NCBI RefSeq assembly: GCF_009938205.1
Contig: NZ_AP019655.1
Coordinates: 186,001 to 250,000 of the forward strand
Source of the DNA: Vibrio panuliri
Lineage (GTDB): Bacteria; Pseudomonadota; Gammaproteobacteria; Enterobacterales; Vibrionaceae
Length of the DNA stretch: 64,000 bases
Direction: 5' to 3'
Below are positions 17,748-26,875 of the stretch, piece after piece. The notes beneath the pieces were generated by a model. The model had not been told where the DNA came from. It saw nothing but the letters and a program-made list of their open reading frames with translations, and made no database searches. The translations under genes and the position numbers were made by a program. Numbering within the stretch: the first letter of the stretch is position 1; the number at the start of each line of letters is the position of its first letter.

Positions 17748-18365
17748 TTAATCGACCCATACAGGACTGGCTGGTTGCTGGTAGTGCTTAAACATCAATT
17801 CAATATCGTCGGATAGAACACGGCTTTTAGAAAGTTCAGGTAGTTTGTCTCGTTCGAAAAAATCGATATCCGAGATCTCTATGTTGGTTAGAGGTACACC
17901 TGATTCGAAGGTGCACAGGAAAAAGAACTTATAAATATGCTGTGCGTATCTGGGTATATAAGGGTGTGAATCGCGATCTTTAATCGCCACCAATTTCGGA
18001 TTGCATACCTTAAAGCCAGACTCTTCGTATACTTCTCGAATAATACCTTGAGATGGCGTTTCACATACATCTGCCCACCCTCCGGGCAATGTCCAACAAT
18101 TGTCATCTCGTTCACGAACGAGCAGAATTTTATTGTCTTTGATAACGCCTGCACGCAAATCGACTTTTGGGGTCGGATAACCAGACTCTGGAATAAACAA
18201 GTTTTCAATTTTGGCTACGGGCTCTTCGGCCAGTTCTGCTAACATTTGATGAGATATAGAAGCAATTTCGTCAAAGCGTTCAAGATCAAACTTATCTTTA
18301 GAGTACGCTTTACCTGTTTGACTAATGGCTTGAAGCCTCTTTACCCAGTCTATCCATTGATTCAT
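17748..18365 (-). CDS. Nudix hydrolase with N-terminal NUDIX-associated helical domain
   Basis: 205 residues. The Nudix box is complete, from GGWADVCETPSQGIIREVYE to the following ESGF (GX5EX7REUXEEXGU) at about 115-140. The preceding 55 residues (MNQWIDWVKRLQAISQTGKAYSKDKFDLERFDEIASISHQML) match the helical N-terminal extension found in ADP-ribose pyrophosphatase-like Nudix proteins of the YjhB type. The substrate is probably a nucleoside diphosphate derivative but is not determined. Transcribed alone on the minus strand. Confidence 0.88.
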   Translation of the reverse strand: MNQWIDWVKRLQAISQTGKAYSKDKFDLERFDEIASISHQMLAELAEEPVAKIENLFIPESGYPTPKVDLRAGVIKDNKILLVRERDDNCWTLPGGWADVCETPSQGIIREVYEESGFKVCNPKLVAIKDRDSHPYIPRYAQHIYKFFFLCTFESGVPLTNIEISDIDFFERDKLPELSKSRVLSDDIELMFKHYQQPASPVWVD

Positions 18366-18478
18366 CGTTGTTCCCCAAGATACTCACATTCTACAACCGA
18401 AGTAATTCTATCATTGTATTGCGCCAACTAAGGCAAAGGCGAACCTTGAGTTCGCCTTTGTTGTGGTCAATGTTTGAT

Positions 18479-19183
18479 TTACGCAAAGTAGGAGGAGATG
18501 ACGCCAATGACACCGCCAAACACTCCGCCCCAAACGACTAGCCAACCAAGATGCTCTTTAATCATCTTTTGTACCATCTCTTTGACCAATTTTGGTGTCA
18601 GTTCACTAAGGCGTTGATCAATGATGTTTTCAATGTTGGTTTTGATTTCATCCATCATAGCTGGTGCTTCAAGCTGCTCTTTCAGCGCCTCTTTGACGGC
18701 ATTGCTTTGGCTGATATCAATGATCGACTGCTGCATTTTTTCAACAAATGGCTGCTTAAGCGGTTGTAGGGCTTCTGAACCTCCGAACATTGCCAGCATG
18801 CCTCCAAAAGATGACTTCTCGATAACATCAACCAGTGAATCAAACGTAGGGTTGAGATCAATCTTCTCAATAACAGGCTCAAGGTTGAGTGTTTTTCCCG
18901 TCGCCATTTCACTGCTTAAGAACTTGTCGATATTAGACTCGTTAAAGAACTGTTCCATCATTAAGTTCTTAATCGCGAGTTTAAACTCTTCAAAGCGAGC
19001 AGGTATCACACCTGAACCATACAGCCCAGGGACTTTTTCGAACAACATATGAACCGCAAGCCAGTTGGTTATCGCGCCTGAAAAGGCAAAAAGACCCGCG
19101 TAGTAAGCTAATTGGTTGTTGTAGATATGACCGCCTGCCAATAGGGCAAGCGCAATGATATTGGTAAGTAAGCTCTTGTTCAT
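18479..19183 (-). CDS. DUF445 family membrane protein
   Basis: 234 residues with hydrophobic ends (LLTNIIALALLAGGHIYNNQLAYYAGLFAFSGAITNWLAVHMLF and WLVVWGGVFGGVIGVISSYFA) around a long amphipathic helical middle, the layout of DUF445 proteins such as YheB/YjiN relatives. The GAITNWLAVHMLFEKVPGLYGSGVIPARFEEFK block is the family signature. Role unknown; probably inner membrane. A 432-base open frame on the opposite strand is a shadow. Confidence 0.85.
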   Translation of the reverse strand: MNKSLLTNIIALALLAGGHIYNNQLAYYAGLFAFSGAITNWLAVHMLFEKVPGLYGSGVIPARFEEFKLAIKNLMMEQFFNESNIDKFLSSEMATGKTLNLEPVIEKIDLNPTFDSLVDVIEKSSFGGMLAMFGGSEALQPLKQPFVEKMQQSIIDISQSNAVKEALKEQLEAPAMMDEIKTNIENIIDQRLSELTPKLVKEMVQKMIKEHLGWLVVWGGVFGGVIGVISSYFA

Positions 19184-19240
19184 TTTGAAAACAGTCAGTT
19201 CTAGAATGCGGGGAGTATAACCAAGAGTGACACAAGCAAA

Positions 19241-19263
19241 AAGCCCTCTTTGGTAGAGGGCTT
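19241..19263 (-). terminator. Terminator of the ABC exporter gene
   Basis: AAGCCCTCT (19241-19249) with AGAGGGCTT (19255-19263); on the minus strand a T run follows. It lies 32 bases past the stop codon of the 19296-21149 gene. Confidence 0.85.
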
Positions 19264-19295
19264 TGCTTATTACATTTGCTTGGAAGGTTCACTCA

Positions 19296-21149
19296 TCATT
19301 CTATCTGCTCGGAATCCTCTTCCGCGCCAAGAAATCCACCCGTCTGGTGAGCCCAAAGTTGAGCATATATTCCCTGATTTTTCAGCAGTTGCTGGTGGGT
19401 TCCTTGCTCAACAACTTGGCCTTGGTCAAGGACAATCAGGCGATCCATTGCTGCAATAGTCGAGAGACGGTGGGCAATCGCTATCACAGTTTTGCCTTCC
19501 ATCAATTCATACAGACTTTCTTGGATGGCGGCTTCTACTTCTGAGTCTAGCGCTGATGTAGCTTCATCGAGCACCAATAACGGCGCGTCTTTAAGTAGAA
19601 CGCGCGATATCGCAATACGCTGGCGTTGACCACCTGACAGTTTAACCCCTCGCTCACCCACTTGTGCATCGTAACCAACATTCCCAAACGGGTCGTTGAG
19701 TGTTTGAATGAATTCATGTGCGTGTGCTTGTTGAGTGGCACGTAGCAGCTCATCTTCACTCGCGTTTGGTTTTCCGTAAAGGATGTTTTCACGAATAGAA
19801 CGGTGCAGCAAAGAAGTATCTTGTGTAACCATACCAATGCTACCTCGCAACGACTCTTGAGTGACGTCAGAGATCACCTGTCCGTCAATTTTGATCTGTC
19901 CTTCTTCAACATCATGAAAGCGGAGCAATAAGTTCACGAGTGTTGATTTTCCGGCTCCAGAACGGCCGACTAAGCCAACTTTCTCACCGGGCTTAATGTG
20001 CAGATTCAGATTGCTGATAACGCCTTTTTCTTTATCTCCATAATGGAAACTGACGTTATCAAACTCAATACCACCTTGATGCACGGTAAGAGGTTTAGCA
20101 TCGGCTTTATCTTGGATATCAATCGGTTTTGACAGTGTTTTCATACCATCGACTACGGTACCCATGTTTTCAAATAGAGCGCCAACTTCCCACATTATCC
20201 ACATCGACATGCCGTTAATACGTAGCGCAAGGCTGATGGCAATTGCTATCGCACCAACGCTGATTGCACTGTCCATCCACAGATAGATTGATAGCGCGCC
20301 AATTGCGAACACCAGTAAGTAATTGGTGATTTCTACCGCCACATCAAAACCAGTCACTAAACGCATTTGACGATAAACGGTCTGCAGGAAGCCTTGCATC
20401 CCTTCTTCTGCGTATTCGGTTTCGCGGTCACTGTGAGAAAAAAGTTTCACGGTTGAGATATTGGTATAGCTATCAACAATACGTCCGGTCATCAGTGAGC
20501 GAGCGTCCGCTTGCTCCGTCGCGACTTGCTTGAGTCGTGGTACGAAGTAAATTTGGATTCCGATATAAGCGGCAAGCCAAACTAACATTGGGATCATCAA
20601 GCGCCAGTCTGCTTGCGCTAGTAAAACGATCATTGAGGTAAAGTAAACAGAGACATAGACAAATACATCCATGCTCTTCATCACCGTTTCACGCACAGCC
20701 AGCGACGTTTGCATCACTTTGGTTGCGACACGCCCTGCGAAGTCATCTTGGTAAAAGTTCACGCTTTGCTTAAGCAAATAGCGGTGAGCGAGCCAACGAA
20801 TCGACATTGGGTAGTTGCCAAGCAATGCTTGATGAACCAGCAACGAGTAACCCACCACCATCACAGGCATGACGATCAGCAGTAAGACGCCGTAGAACAT
20901 CAAGTCAGCTTGGTTTTGCTGCCAAAAAGTTTCTGGATTGCTGCTTGATAGCCAATCAACCAAGTTACCCATCGCGCCAAATAGGGTGACTTCAACAATG
21001 GCGACGATTGTTGCCATGATAGACATAATGATTAGCGGGATCTCAAAACCGCGCGTGTAATAGCGACAAAAAGCGAAAATGCCTTGCGGTGGTTGAGTGG
21101 GCTCCTTTTGGGGAAAAGGCTGGGTAAACCCTTCGAATTTCTTAAACAT
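19296..21149 (-). CDS. ABC exporter, fused permease and ATPase (MsbA/MdlB type)
   Basis: 617 residues: six-helix type-1 exporter domain (about 35-340) and an ATPase domain (about 370-605) with Walker A GRSGAGKST, signature LSGGQRQRIAISR, Walker B LLVLDEATSALD and the switch His in AIAHRLST. A single gene, so it works as a homodimer, or as half of a heterodimer with a partner elsewhere. Substrate unknown; lipids, peptides and drugs are all transported by this family. It stands alone on the minus strand with its own terminator. Confidence 0.93.
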   Translation of the reverse strand: MFKKFEGFTQPFPQKEPTQPPQGIFAFCRYYTRGFEIPLIIMSIMATIVAIVEVTLFGAMGNLVDWLSSSNPETFWQQNQADLMFYGVLLLIVMPVMVVGYSLLVHQALLGNYPMSIRWLAHRYLLKQSVNFYQDDFAGRVATKVMQTSLAVRETVMKSMDVFVYVSVYFTSMIVLLAQADWRLMIPMLVWLAAYIGIQIYFVPRLKQVATEQADARSLMTGRIVDSYTNISTVKLFSHSDRETEYAEEGMQGFLQTVYRQMRLVTGFDVAVEITNYLLVFAIGALSIYLWMDSAISVGAIAIAISLALRINGMSMWIMWEVGALFENMGTVVDGMKTLSKPIDIQDKADAKPLTVHQGGIEFDNVSFHYGDKEKGVISNLNLHIKPGEKVGLVGRSGAGKSTLVNLLLRFHDVEEGQIKIDGQVISDVTQESLRGSIGMVTQDTSLLHRSIRENILYGKPNASEDELLRATQQAHAHEFIQTLNDPFGNVGYDAQVGERGVKLSGGQRQRIAISRVLLKDAPLLVLDEATSALDSEVEAAIQESLYELMEGKTVIAIAHRLSTIAAMDRLIVLDQGQVVEQGTHQQLLKNQGIYAQLWAHQTGGFLGAEEDSEQIE

Positions 21150-21433
21150 ATTTCGTCCTAGCGCAGTAAAGGAAGAAGCGAAAATGCGATTTCACTGCGT
21201 ATCAGTATGTTATCGTTTTACCTACAAAAATGTAACCATATAAAGCGAAGCGTGATTGAGATATAGCTCGGAATTATCTTTAGGGTACGATTGACAATAA
21301 AAATTATGGTTTTATTGCGTATTTGCCAATTAGATCCCTTTTTAACCACTTAATTTACTTAAAAGTCAGTAATTTTTTTGTTAGCTTTGCATTTACAATC
21401 ATCTAATAAATTATAAAAATGGAGTTTGTAAAG

Positions 21434-22417
21434 ATGTTGCAAAAGCAAACCCTAGAACATTTAACTAATCCAACGCGAAATAAACATAATGCTAACTGTG
21501 TGGTAATGGTGCCACCAAAAGAATTTGGCTTTAATCCAGAAACAGCCAAAGACAATGAGTTTCAACAAGGCTCTGCTTTAAATAGCGAAGAACTGCGGGC
21601 GCAGGCTATGGCGGAGTTTGAAAACATGGTCGCGCAGTTACGCAGTGCTGGTATTCAGGTGGTCGTGCTTGATTATCAAGTGGGTGAACAGCCAACACCT
21701 GATGCAGTATTCCCTAACAACTGGTTTAGTACTAACTATCGAGGCGAGCTCTATACTTTTCCTATGGCGTGTGAGAACCGTCGGCGTGAAGTGAGATTAG
21801 CTGAACTGCGTGAAGCGCTTGAGATGGCGGGAAGACATATCGAAAGTGTTCACTCGCTAGAACATAACTTAGAGCAACAAGCGTTTCTCGAAAGTACGGG
21901 TGTGATGATCTTCGATCACATCAATAAAACGGTTTATGCTGCGTTATCTCAACGTTGTGATCGTGATGTATTAGAGCAGTTTGCTGCAATGGCCGGCTAC
22001 TCACGAGTTGTTTCATTCCAAACCGCGTTACCGTCAGGGAAGCCTATCTATCATACTAATGTGATGTTAGCGATAGGGGAGCGATTCTGTGTCATTTGCG
22101 ATGAAGTTATCCCGCAATATGAGCGCACTTTTGTGTTGAAGTCACTGGCTAAAGACAAGCAAATCATCTCGATTACATTGGAACAGATGAATGCGATGTG
22201 CGGTAACGTTTTGCAACTTGAGTCAATTAATGGCGAGAAGGTTATTGCGATGTCGCAAACCGCTTATAACGCTTTTACCCAAGCACAACGAAACCAACTT
22301 GCTAGCCATGGTCGTATACTGCCATTTGATGTGAATACGATTGAGACCGTTGGTGGTGGAAGCGTACGATGCATGTTAGGTGAAGTGTTCTTACCCGCTC
22401 GTTCAAAGTTTCTATAA
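21434..22417 (+). CDS. ctlX: Amidinotransferase-fold hydrolase, CtlX-like
   Basis: 327 residues with the amidinotransferase/dimethylarginine hydrolase fold. Visible blocks: VVMVPPKEFGFNPETAKDNEFQ, TPDAVFPNNWFST with the guanidine-binding Asp, YHTNVMLAIGERFCVICDEV with the family His, and the terminal Cys loop TIETVGGGSVRCMLGEVFLP. CtlX members are annotated as citrulline-utilisation hydrolases. I start at ATG 21434 because GGAG at 21420-21423 is a well-spaced ribosome site for it, whereas the in-frame ATG at 21419 has none. Alone on its strand, with a shared terminator downstream. Confidence 0.85.
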   Translation: MLQKQTLEHLTNPTRNKHNANCVVMVPPKEFGFNPETAKDNEFQQGSALNSEELRAQAMAEFENMVAQLRSAGIQVVVLDYQVGEQPTPDAVFPNNWFSTNYRGELYTFPMACENRRREVRLAELREALEMAGRHIESVHSLEHNLEQQAFLESTGVMIFDHINKTVYAALSQRCDRDVLEQFAAMAGYSRVVSFQTALPSGKPIYHTNVMLAIGERFCVICDEVIPQYERTFVLKSLAKDKQIISITLEQMNAMCGNVLQLESINGEKVIAMSQTAYNAFTQAQRNQLASHGRILPFDVNTIETVGGGSVRCMLGEVFLPARSKFL

Positions 22418-22446
22418 AAAAGGTCAGCACTGAGCTGACCTTTTTA
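22418..22446. terminator. Bidirectional terminator between ctlX and the DUF368 gene
   Basis: AGGTCAGC (22421-22428) and GCTGACCT (22434-22441), with A run on the left and T run on the right, so it can serve both converging genes. Confidence 0.88.
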
Positions 22447-22461
22447 CTCAATCAATGACGA

Positions 22462-23379
22462 TTAACGTGAGCGTTCTGCGTACTTTTCAAGCCCAAGTAC
22501 CAGAGCAACAGCCGCGAGCATCATCACGATAGCTATCACCAATTGAGAAGGCTGATTAAACATCTGCTCAAACTCAAATGGCGATAAGTTGTGCTGTATC
22601 AGAGGAACTTGCTCACCTTTTGAGTTAGTGCGCCAAGAGATGGTCTCTTTCCAAGGCCAGATTTTTGGCAGCGTACCAATCATCAAACCAGTTAAAAACA
22701 TTAAAGTGGTGTCTCGAAAGCGTTTCAACAGCCAAGAGAGCACATGTGAGAAACTCAGTAAACCAAGCACACAGCCGGTTAAGAACAGCGCCAGAATCGC
22801 AATATCAAATGATTTTACTGCAGCAAGAACCGGTGTATACATACCGATCAATAGCAAGATAAAGCTGCCAGAGATCCCTGGTAATATCATCGCGCAGATT
22901 GCGATAGCCCCTGCTATTAACACATTGATGCTTGTTGGCTCCATATGAAGTGGCTTCAAGATGGTAATGCAATATGCAAAGGCGACACCAAGCAGTAGGA
23001 ATACCCAACGGCTAACGGTTTTTTGCTCAACCTGTTTGAGAATATGTACGACTGAAACCAAAATCAGACCAAAGAAGAAAGACCAAATTGGAATTGGGTG
23101 CGTGACCAATAGCCAAGAGATCAGTTTGGCAAGCGTGGCAATACTGGTGAAGACGCCCCCAAATAAGGCAATCAAGAAGAAGCCATTGATATGATTGAAC
23201 GCGGCTTTGAACCCATCACGTTTCCAGAGAGAGAGGATACTCGGATTTATGCGACGGATGCTTTCAAGTAAGGTGTCGTAAATGCCGGTAATGAATGCAA
23301 TGGTGCCACCGGATACACCCGGAACCACATCGGCAGCGCCCATGGCGATACCTTTAAAAAAAGTGCTTAAGTAATTCAT
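22462..23379 (-). CDS. DUF368 polyprenyl-phosphate translocase (PopT type)
   Basis: 305 residues, a polytopic membrane protein with the DUF368 signature GIAMGAADVVPGVSGGTIAF at the N-terminus and a second, related motif (ILPGISGSFILLLIGMY) in the middle, showing internal duplication. Published work shows DUF368 proteins, including V. cholerae VCA0040, recycle undecaprenyl phosphate across the inner membrane, mattering most at alkaline pH. The reading frame extends upstream to 23454, but those 25 residues do not look like protein, so I start at ATG 23379 (MNYLSTFFKGIAMG). Confidence 0.9.
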   Translation of the reverse strand: MNYLSTFFKGIAMGAADVVPGVSGGTIAFITGIYDTLLESIRRINPSILSLWKRDGFKAAFNHINGFFLIALFGGVFTSIATLAKLISWLLVTHPIPIWSFFFGLILVSVVHILKQVEQKTVSRWVFLLLGVAFAYCITILKPLHMEPTSINVLIAGAIAICAMILPGISGSFILLLIGMYTPVLAAVKSFDIAILALFLTGCVLGLLSFSHVLSWLLKRFRDTTLMFLTGLMIGTLPKIWPWKETISWRTNSKGEQVPLIQHNLSPFEFEQMFNQPSQLVIAIVMMLAAVALVLGLEKYAERSR

Positions 23380-23490
23380 TCTAGTTTTAAAAAGTTCGAG
23401 ATGGCATGAGTATACCGATCTTGATATCAAAAAAGTATGAAAACAGAGCCGCAATCCGCCTAGAAAACGAGAATAGAGTCCGAAATGTGG

Positions 23491-24231
23491 CTATTGCAGT
23501 GACAATTTACTGCCATCAAATTTGAGGTTGTCTAACAAAGCTCGAGCGACTTTTTTCCCTTCATCATTGAACATAACGCCATAGCGACGTTTCTGAGAAG
23601 CTTGTTTGACGTTACAGATTCGTCCGGTCAACGGTTGGAACTGCTGACCTCTTGTCGCTTCAGTGCTCAGGTGCAACTCAACCGTTTCTCCGACACTAAA
23701 GGGTCGAGATAGTGACGAAGTGACATAGAGACAACCACTTTTGGAGAGATCTTTTATGTCGCAATCAATGCGGTGGTTCGTACTGTGAGCTTTGGCGTTT
23801 AAGCTGACTTCATATCGAGGTTCGTTGCGAAGTGGTGCAGCTTGCATGGTTTGAGGTATCGACATCGCGATCATCGCGATCGGAGTCCGTATTACATGGA
23901 GAATCTGGCTGCGAAAAGTTAACACCGCGCCTTCACCTCGTGGTGAGATTGCGTTAATTGTTGCCCAAAAACCTTCCTGAAAGAAGGCTTGGAGCTTGTC
24001 CTCATTCAGCTTTGGCAACTCCAGCAAAATCATATGATTCGAGTGAGTTCCTATGAGGTTACTCTTAGCGCGAAATCCGGTGCCCACGGGCGTCACGATG
24101 TTGACACTGAGCTCGCGACCATGATCCAGCATTGCTAAGCCATCAATGCTTTTTATTGTGGTCTGTATTTGTGCAGTGCCACCATTCTGTTGAGCAGATG
24201 TTGCAGAAGAAGTCCCTTGTAGGGTATTCAT
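23491..24231 (-). CDS. PilZ-domain c-di-GMP-binding protein
   Basis: 246 residues. The C-terminal half holds a PilZ domain with both binding motifs: RNEPRYEVSL (RxxxR) and DLSKSGCLYV (D/NxSxxG). The N-terminal half (SIDGLAMLDHGRELSVNIVTPVGTGFRAKSNLIG...) resembles the YcgR-N/PilZN fold. It is probably a c-di-GMP effector of motility or surface behaviour. I start at ATG 24231, preceded by GGTGGC; the longer frame to 24453 gives a cysteine-rich, unlikely N-terminus. Residues 1-30 are low complexity (SSATSAQQNGGTAQ). Confidence 0.87.
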   Translation of the reverse strand: MNTLQGTSSATSAQQNGGTAQIQTTIKSIDGLAMLDHGRELSVNIVTPVGTGFRAKSNLIGTHSNHMILLELPKLNEDKLQAFFQEGFWATINAISPRGEGAVLTFRSQILHVIRTPIAMIAMSIPQTMQAAPLRNEPRYEVSLNAKAHSTNHRIDCDIKDLSKSGCLYVTSSLSRPFSVGETVELHLSTEATRGQQFQPLTGRICNVKQASQKRRYGVMFNDEGKKVARALLDNLKFDGSKLSLQ

Positions 24232-24481
24232 TAAGCCACCATTTGTCCCATTTAGTACTGGGTATTTTTGTCGACTGATTAGGTGTACTAACCAGCAAAA
24301 GGGGTTTTGCTTAATTCTATTTCTGCTTGAACGAGAGTTCAAACCTGAAATGCGATATATATTTGAGTTGCTTATCAATTCTATAAAGTAACTAACCTTT
24401 GGATGCAAACACATGCAACAATTGTTAGTCTTGAACGTGTTGATTGAAACCATGTCAACCGACTAAACAATAAAGGTGAAG

Positions 24482-24766
24482 ATGATGCATCAAGTGACAT
24501 TCGACCAAGCTCAGCAAGAGTTTCGTGTGCTTTTAGAGCAAGATTTGCATGCAGTCGTTAAGTATCAGCAGTACGAGGAAGATATCTTTACAATAACCTC
24601 AACTAAGGTACCAGACTCATTGCGAGGAAAAGGCTACGGTAAAGTTATGATGGAGGCCGTGTTACCCGAAATTGAACGTCTTGGAGGTAAAGTGGTTCCT
24701 GAATGCAGTTTTGTTGTTCGTTATTTTGAAAAAAATCCGCATTGGCAGCATCTGCTAGCGAGTTAA
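24482..24766 (+). CDS. GNAT-like acetyltransferase, YjdJ family
   Basis: About 94 residues. A minimal GNAT fold: TSTKVPDSLRGKGYGKVMMEAVLPEIERLGGKVVPECSFVVRYFEKNPHWQ, with R-G-K-G-Y-G as the acetyl-CoA loop and the PxCxFV...Y ending of the YjdJ/At1g77540 group. These small proteins bind acetyl-CoA; substrate unknown. Ribosome site AAAGG at 24472-24476. The ATGs at 24482 and 24485, or a GTG at 24476, could each be the start. Confidence 0.8.
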   Translation: MMHQVTFDQAQQEFRVLLEQDLHAVVKYQQYEEDIFTITSTKVPDSLRGKGYGKVMMEAVLPEIERLGGKVVPECSFVVRYFEKNPHWQHLLAS

Positions 24767-24837
24767 CGATACTCTGTAGTGTTCGGTACTATGCGAGTTT
24801 TATCGCGGCACTCGACAAAGAGTTGCCGCGACTCTCC

Positions 24838-25329
24838 TCAAGGCTTTACGCGTGCCATATAGTAGGTACTTACATACTCACCATCACGAAATACTGAACA
24901 TTTCGCTTCACCTTCGATCTCGAAGCCAAATTTTTTATAACAAGCGATCGCCGCTTGGTTGTCAGCATTAACTTCGATTTGGACGCGTTTTATCTGCAAC
25001 CAGTTCTCAGCTAAATCCAATACGGTGGTGATGAGCTTGCTCGCGATGCCAAGGCCATGATAATCATCATGAACACCTATGCCAAATGACCCGCAGTGCC
25101 TGAGGCGAGGTGACTGCATATGCTCAAACCCGATATTCCCAACCACTTTGCCATCCACTTCTGCAACAAAGCTGTATATGTTTTCTGGGATTTTCTCTAG
25201 GCGAGCACGCCACATGGACTCACTCGGGAGAGGAAGTTGAAGTGTTTCACGATGCGCTTTAGGTTGTGCATAGAGCTCAGCCAGAGCTTTGGCGTCAGAC
25301 ACTTGTGTTGGTCGAACTTTAATTTCCAT
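24838..25329 (-). CDS. GNAT N-acetyltransferase, YhhY/AaaT-like
   Basis: 163 residues. Classical GNAT: MEIKVRPTQVSDAKALAELYAQPKAHRETLQLPLPS at the start, acetyl-CoA loop GVHDDYHGLGIASKLI, then VQIEVNADNQAAIACYKKFGFEIEGEAKCSVFRDGEYVSTYYMARV. Closest recalled relative is E. coli YhhY (AaaT), an acetyltransferase acting on certain amino acids. The start at ATG 25329 follows GGCGGATATAT; the frame extends 14 codons upstream without a ribosome site. Confidence 0.87.
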   Translation of the reverse strand: MEIKVRPTQVSDAKALAELYAQPKAHRETLQLPLPSESMWRARLEKIPENIYSFVAEVDGKVVGNIGFEHMQSPRLRHCGSFGIGVHDDYHGLGIASKLITTVLDLAENWLQIKRVQIEVNADNQAAIACYKKFGFEIEGEAKCSVFRDGEYVSTYYMARVKP

Positions 25330-25629
25330 ATATATCCGCCACTTAATTGCAGTCAATACACAAGTAACCATAGGGAGCCTAGCTCAGCGAGAATAACTTG
25401 GTATTTGTAGACAAGGCAACGAACTGAAGGTTTAGTGGTTCTAAACCCCAAATCGTTAACGACATACTCGAACCAGTGACAATGCTCTGAATCCACACTT
25501 AAAGTCACTTGAGTATATTTGATATACCATGAGCACAAAGAAAAACAAAGCACTGTATAAAAAGTAAATATGTTTGAGTTCATTTCCATCACTCATTAAT
25601 CTGAGAGTACTTTTTATAAGGAATCTTTG

Positions 25630-26808
25630 ATGAACCAGTTTGCTCAGTGGAAAACGCCACATAACTTTTTACTCGCTATATCGATCATTGTTCCGATTGC
25701 CTTTTCAAGTTGGATGGCTCTGTTGAACAACTTTGTTATAGAGCGAGCGAACTTTGATGGTGCCGATATTGGCTTGTTGCAAAGTGTTCGTGAAATACCG
25801 GGCTTTCTTGCATTTACCGTTATCTTTGTCTTGCTCTTTATTCGTGAACAGCGCTTTATGTTGCTCTCACTGGCGATGTTAACGCTGGGTACGGCAATAA
25901 CAGGCTTCTTCCCGTCGGTGGTTGGATTGCTGCTTACGACACTATTAATGTCGACGGGTTTTCACTATTTTGAGACGTTAAAGCAATCACTTTCTCTACA
26001 GTGGTTGAGCAAAGAGGAGGCCCCAGAAGCCTTAGGCAAGTTTGTTTCGGTAGGCGCATTAGCTTCACTGCTCACTTATGGCGCACTTTGGGTTTGCCTA
26101 GAAATCTTCCATCTTGAGTTCAAATGGATCTATTTGTTGTTTGGTGGTGTTGGTTTTCTATTGGTGATGTGGATTGCAGTGAGCTTCCCTGAGTTTGAAG
26201 CCAACGTGACACAGAACAAAAAGTTGGTTTTGCGTAAGCGTTATTGGCTCTACTATGCGTTGACCTTTATGAGTGGTGCTCGCCGCCAGATTTTTACCGT
26301 GTTTGCCGGTTTTTTGATGGTGGAGCGCTTTGGTTATTCTGCCGCTGACATTACTTTGCTGTTTTTAGCTAACTACGGTTTTAACTTTTTGTTTGCTAAA
26401 AAAATCGGCCGCTTTATTGGTATTGTCGGTGAGCGTAAGGCATTAACGTTTGAGTATGTAGGTCTAATTGGGGTGTTTGTTGGCTACGCTCTGGTCGAAA
26501 CAGCGGAGTGGGCGGCAGCTTTGTATATTGTTGATCATCTATTCTTCGCCTTAGCCCTTGCCATTAAAACCTACCTGCAGAAAATTGCTGATCCTGCGGA
26601 TATGGCATCGACAGCGGGCGTATCGTTTACGATTAACCATATTGCTGCGGTGGTCATTCCCGTCACTTTTGGTTTGGTATGGTTGGTATCACCAGCAGCG
26701 GTATTTTATATTGGTGCTGCAATGGCTGCGGTCTCTCTGCTGTTGTCTCTAAATATTCCTGCCAAGCCCGCTGAAGGTAACGAAGTTAGAGTTCTTAAGT
26801 GGAATTAA
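25630..26808 (+). CDS. Major facilitator superfamily transporter
   Basis: 392 residues with about twelve hydrophobic helices (FLLAISIIVPIAFSSWMALLNNFVIERANF, FLAFTVIFVLLFI, and so on). Gene-neighbour and sequence give no clue to the substrate. AAGGA at 25618-25622 favours ATG 25630 over the TTG codon before it. The gene is followed closely by a terminator and is monocistronic. Confidence 0.87.
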   Translation: MNQFAQWKTPHNFLLAISIIVPIAFSSWMALLNNFVIERANFDGADIGLLQSVREIPGFLAFTVIFVLLFIREQRFMLLSLAMLTLGTAITGFFPSVVGLLLTTLLMSTGFHYFETLKQSLSLQWLSKEEAPEALGKFVSVGALASLLTYGALWVCLEIFHLEFKWIYLLFGGVGFLLVMWIAVSFPEFEANVTQNKKLVLRKRYWLYYALTFMSGARRQIFTVFAGFLMVERFGYSAADITLLFLANYGFNFLFAKKIGRFIGIVGERKALTFEYVGLIGVFVGYALVETAEWAAALYIVDHLFFALALAIKTYLQKIADPADMASTAGVSFTINHIAAVVIPVTFGLVWLVSPAAVFYIGAAMAAVSLLLSLNIPAKPAEGNEVRVLKWN

Positions 26809-26830
26809 TATTGCTCCGGCAGTAAATAGC

Positions 26831-26857
26831 AAAAGAGGCTCCGAAGAGCCTCTTTTT
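26831..26857 (+). terminator. Terminator between MFS gene and ecfT
   Basis: AGAGGCTC (26834-26841) and GAGCCTCT (26846-26853) around CGAA, followed by seven T; A-rich on the other side, so it may also serve the converging ecfT. Confidence 0.88.
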
Positions 26858-26875
26858 TTATCGCATATATTGGTG

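Noticed and set aside
18621..19052. 143-residue plus-strand frame
   Set aside because: It is antisense to the DUF445 gene, with Ser/Leu-rich sequence typical of a mirror frame.
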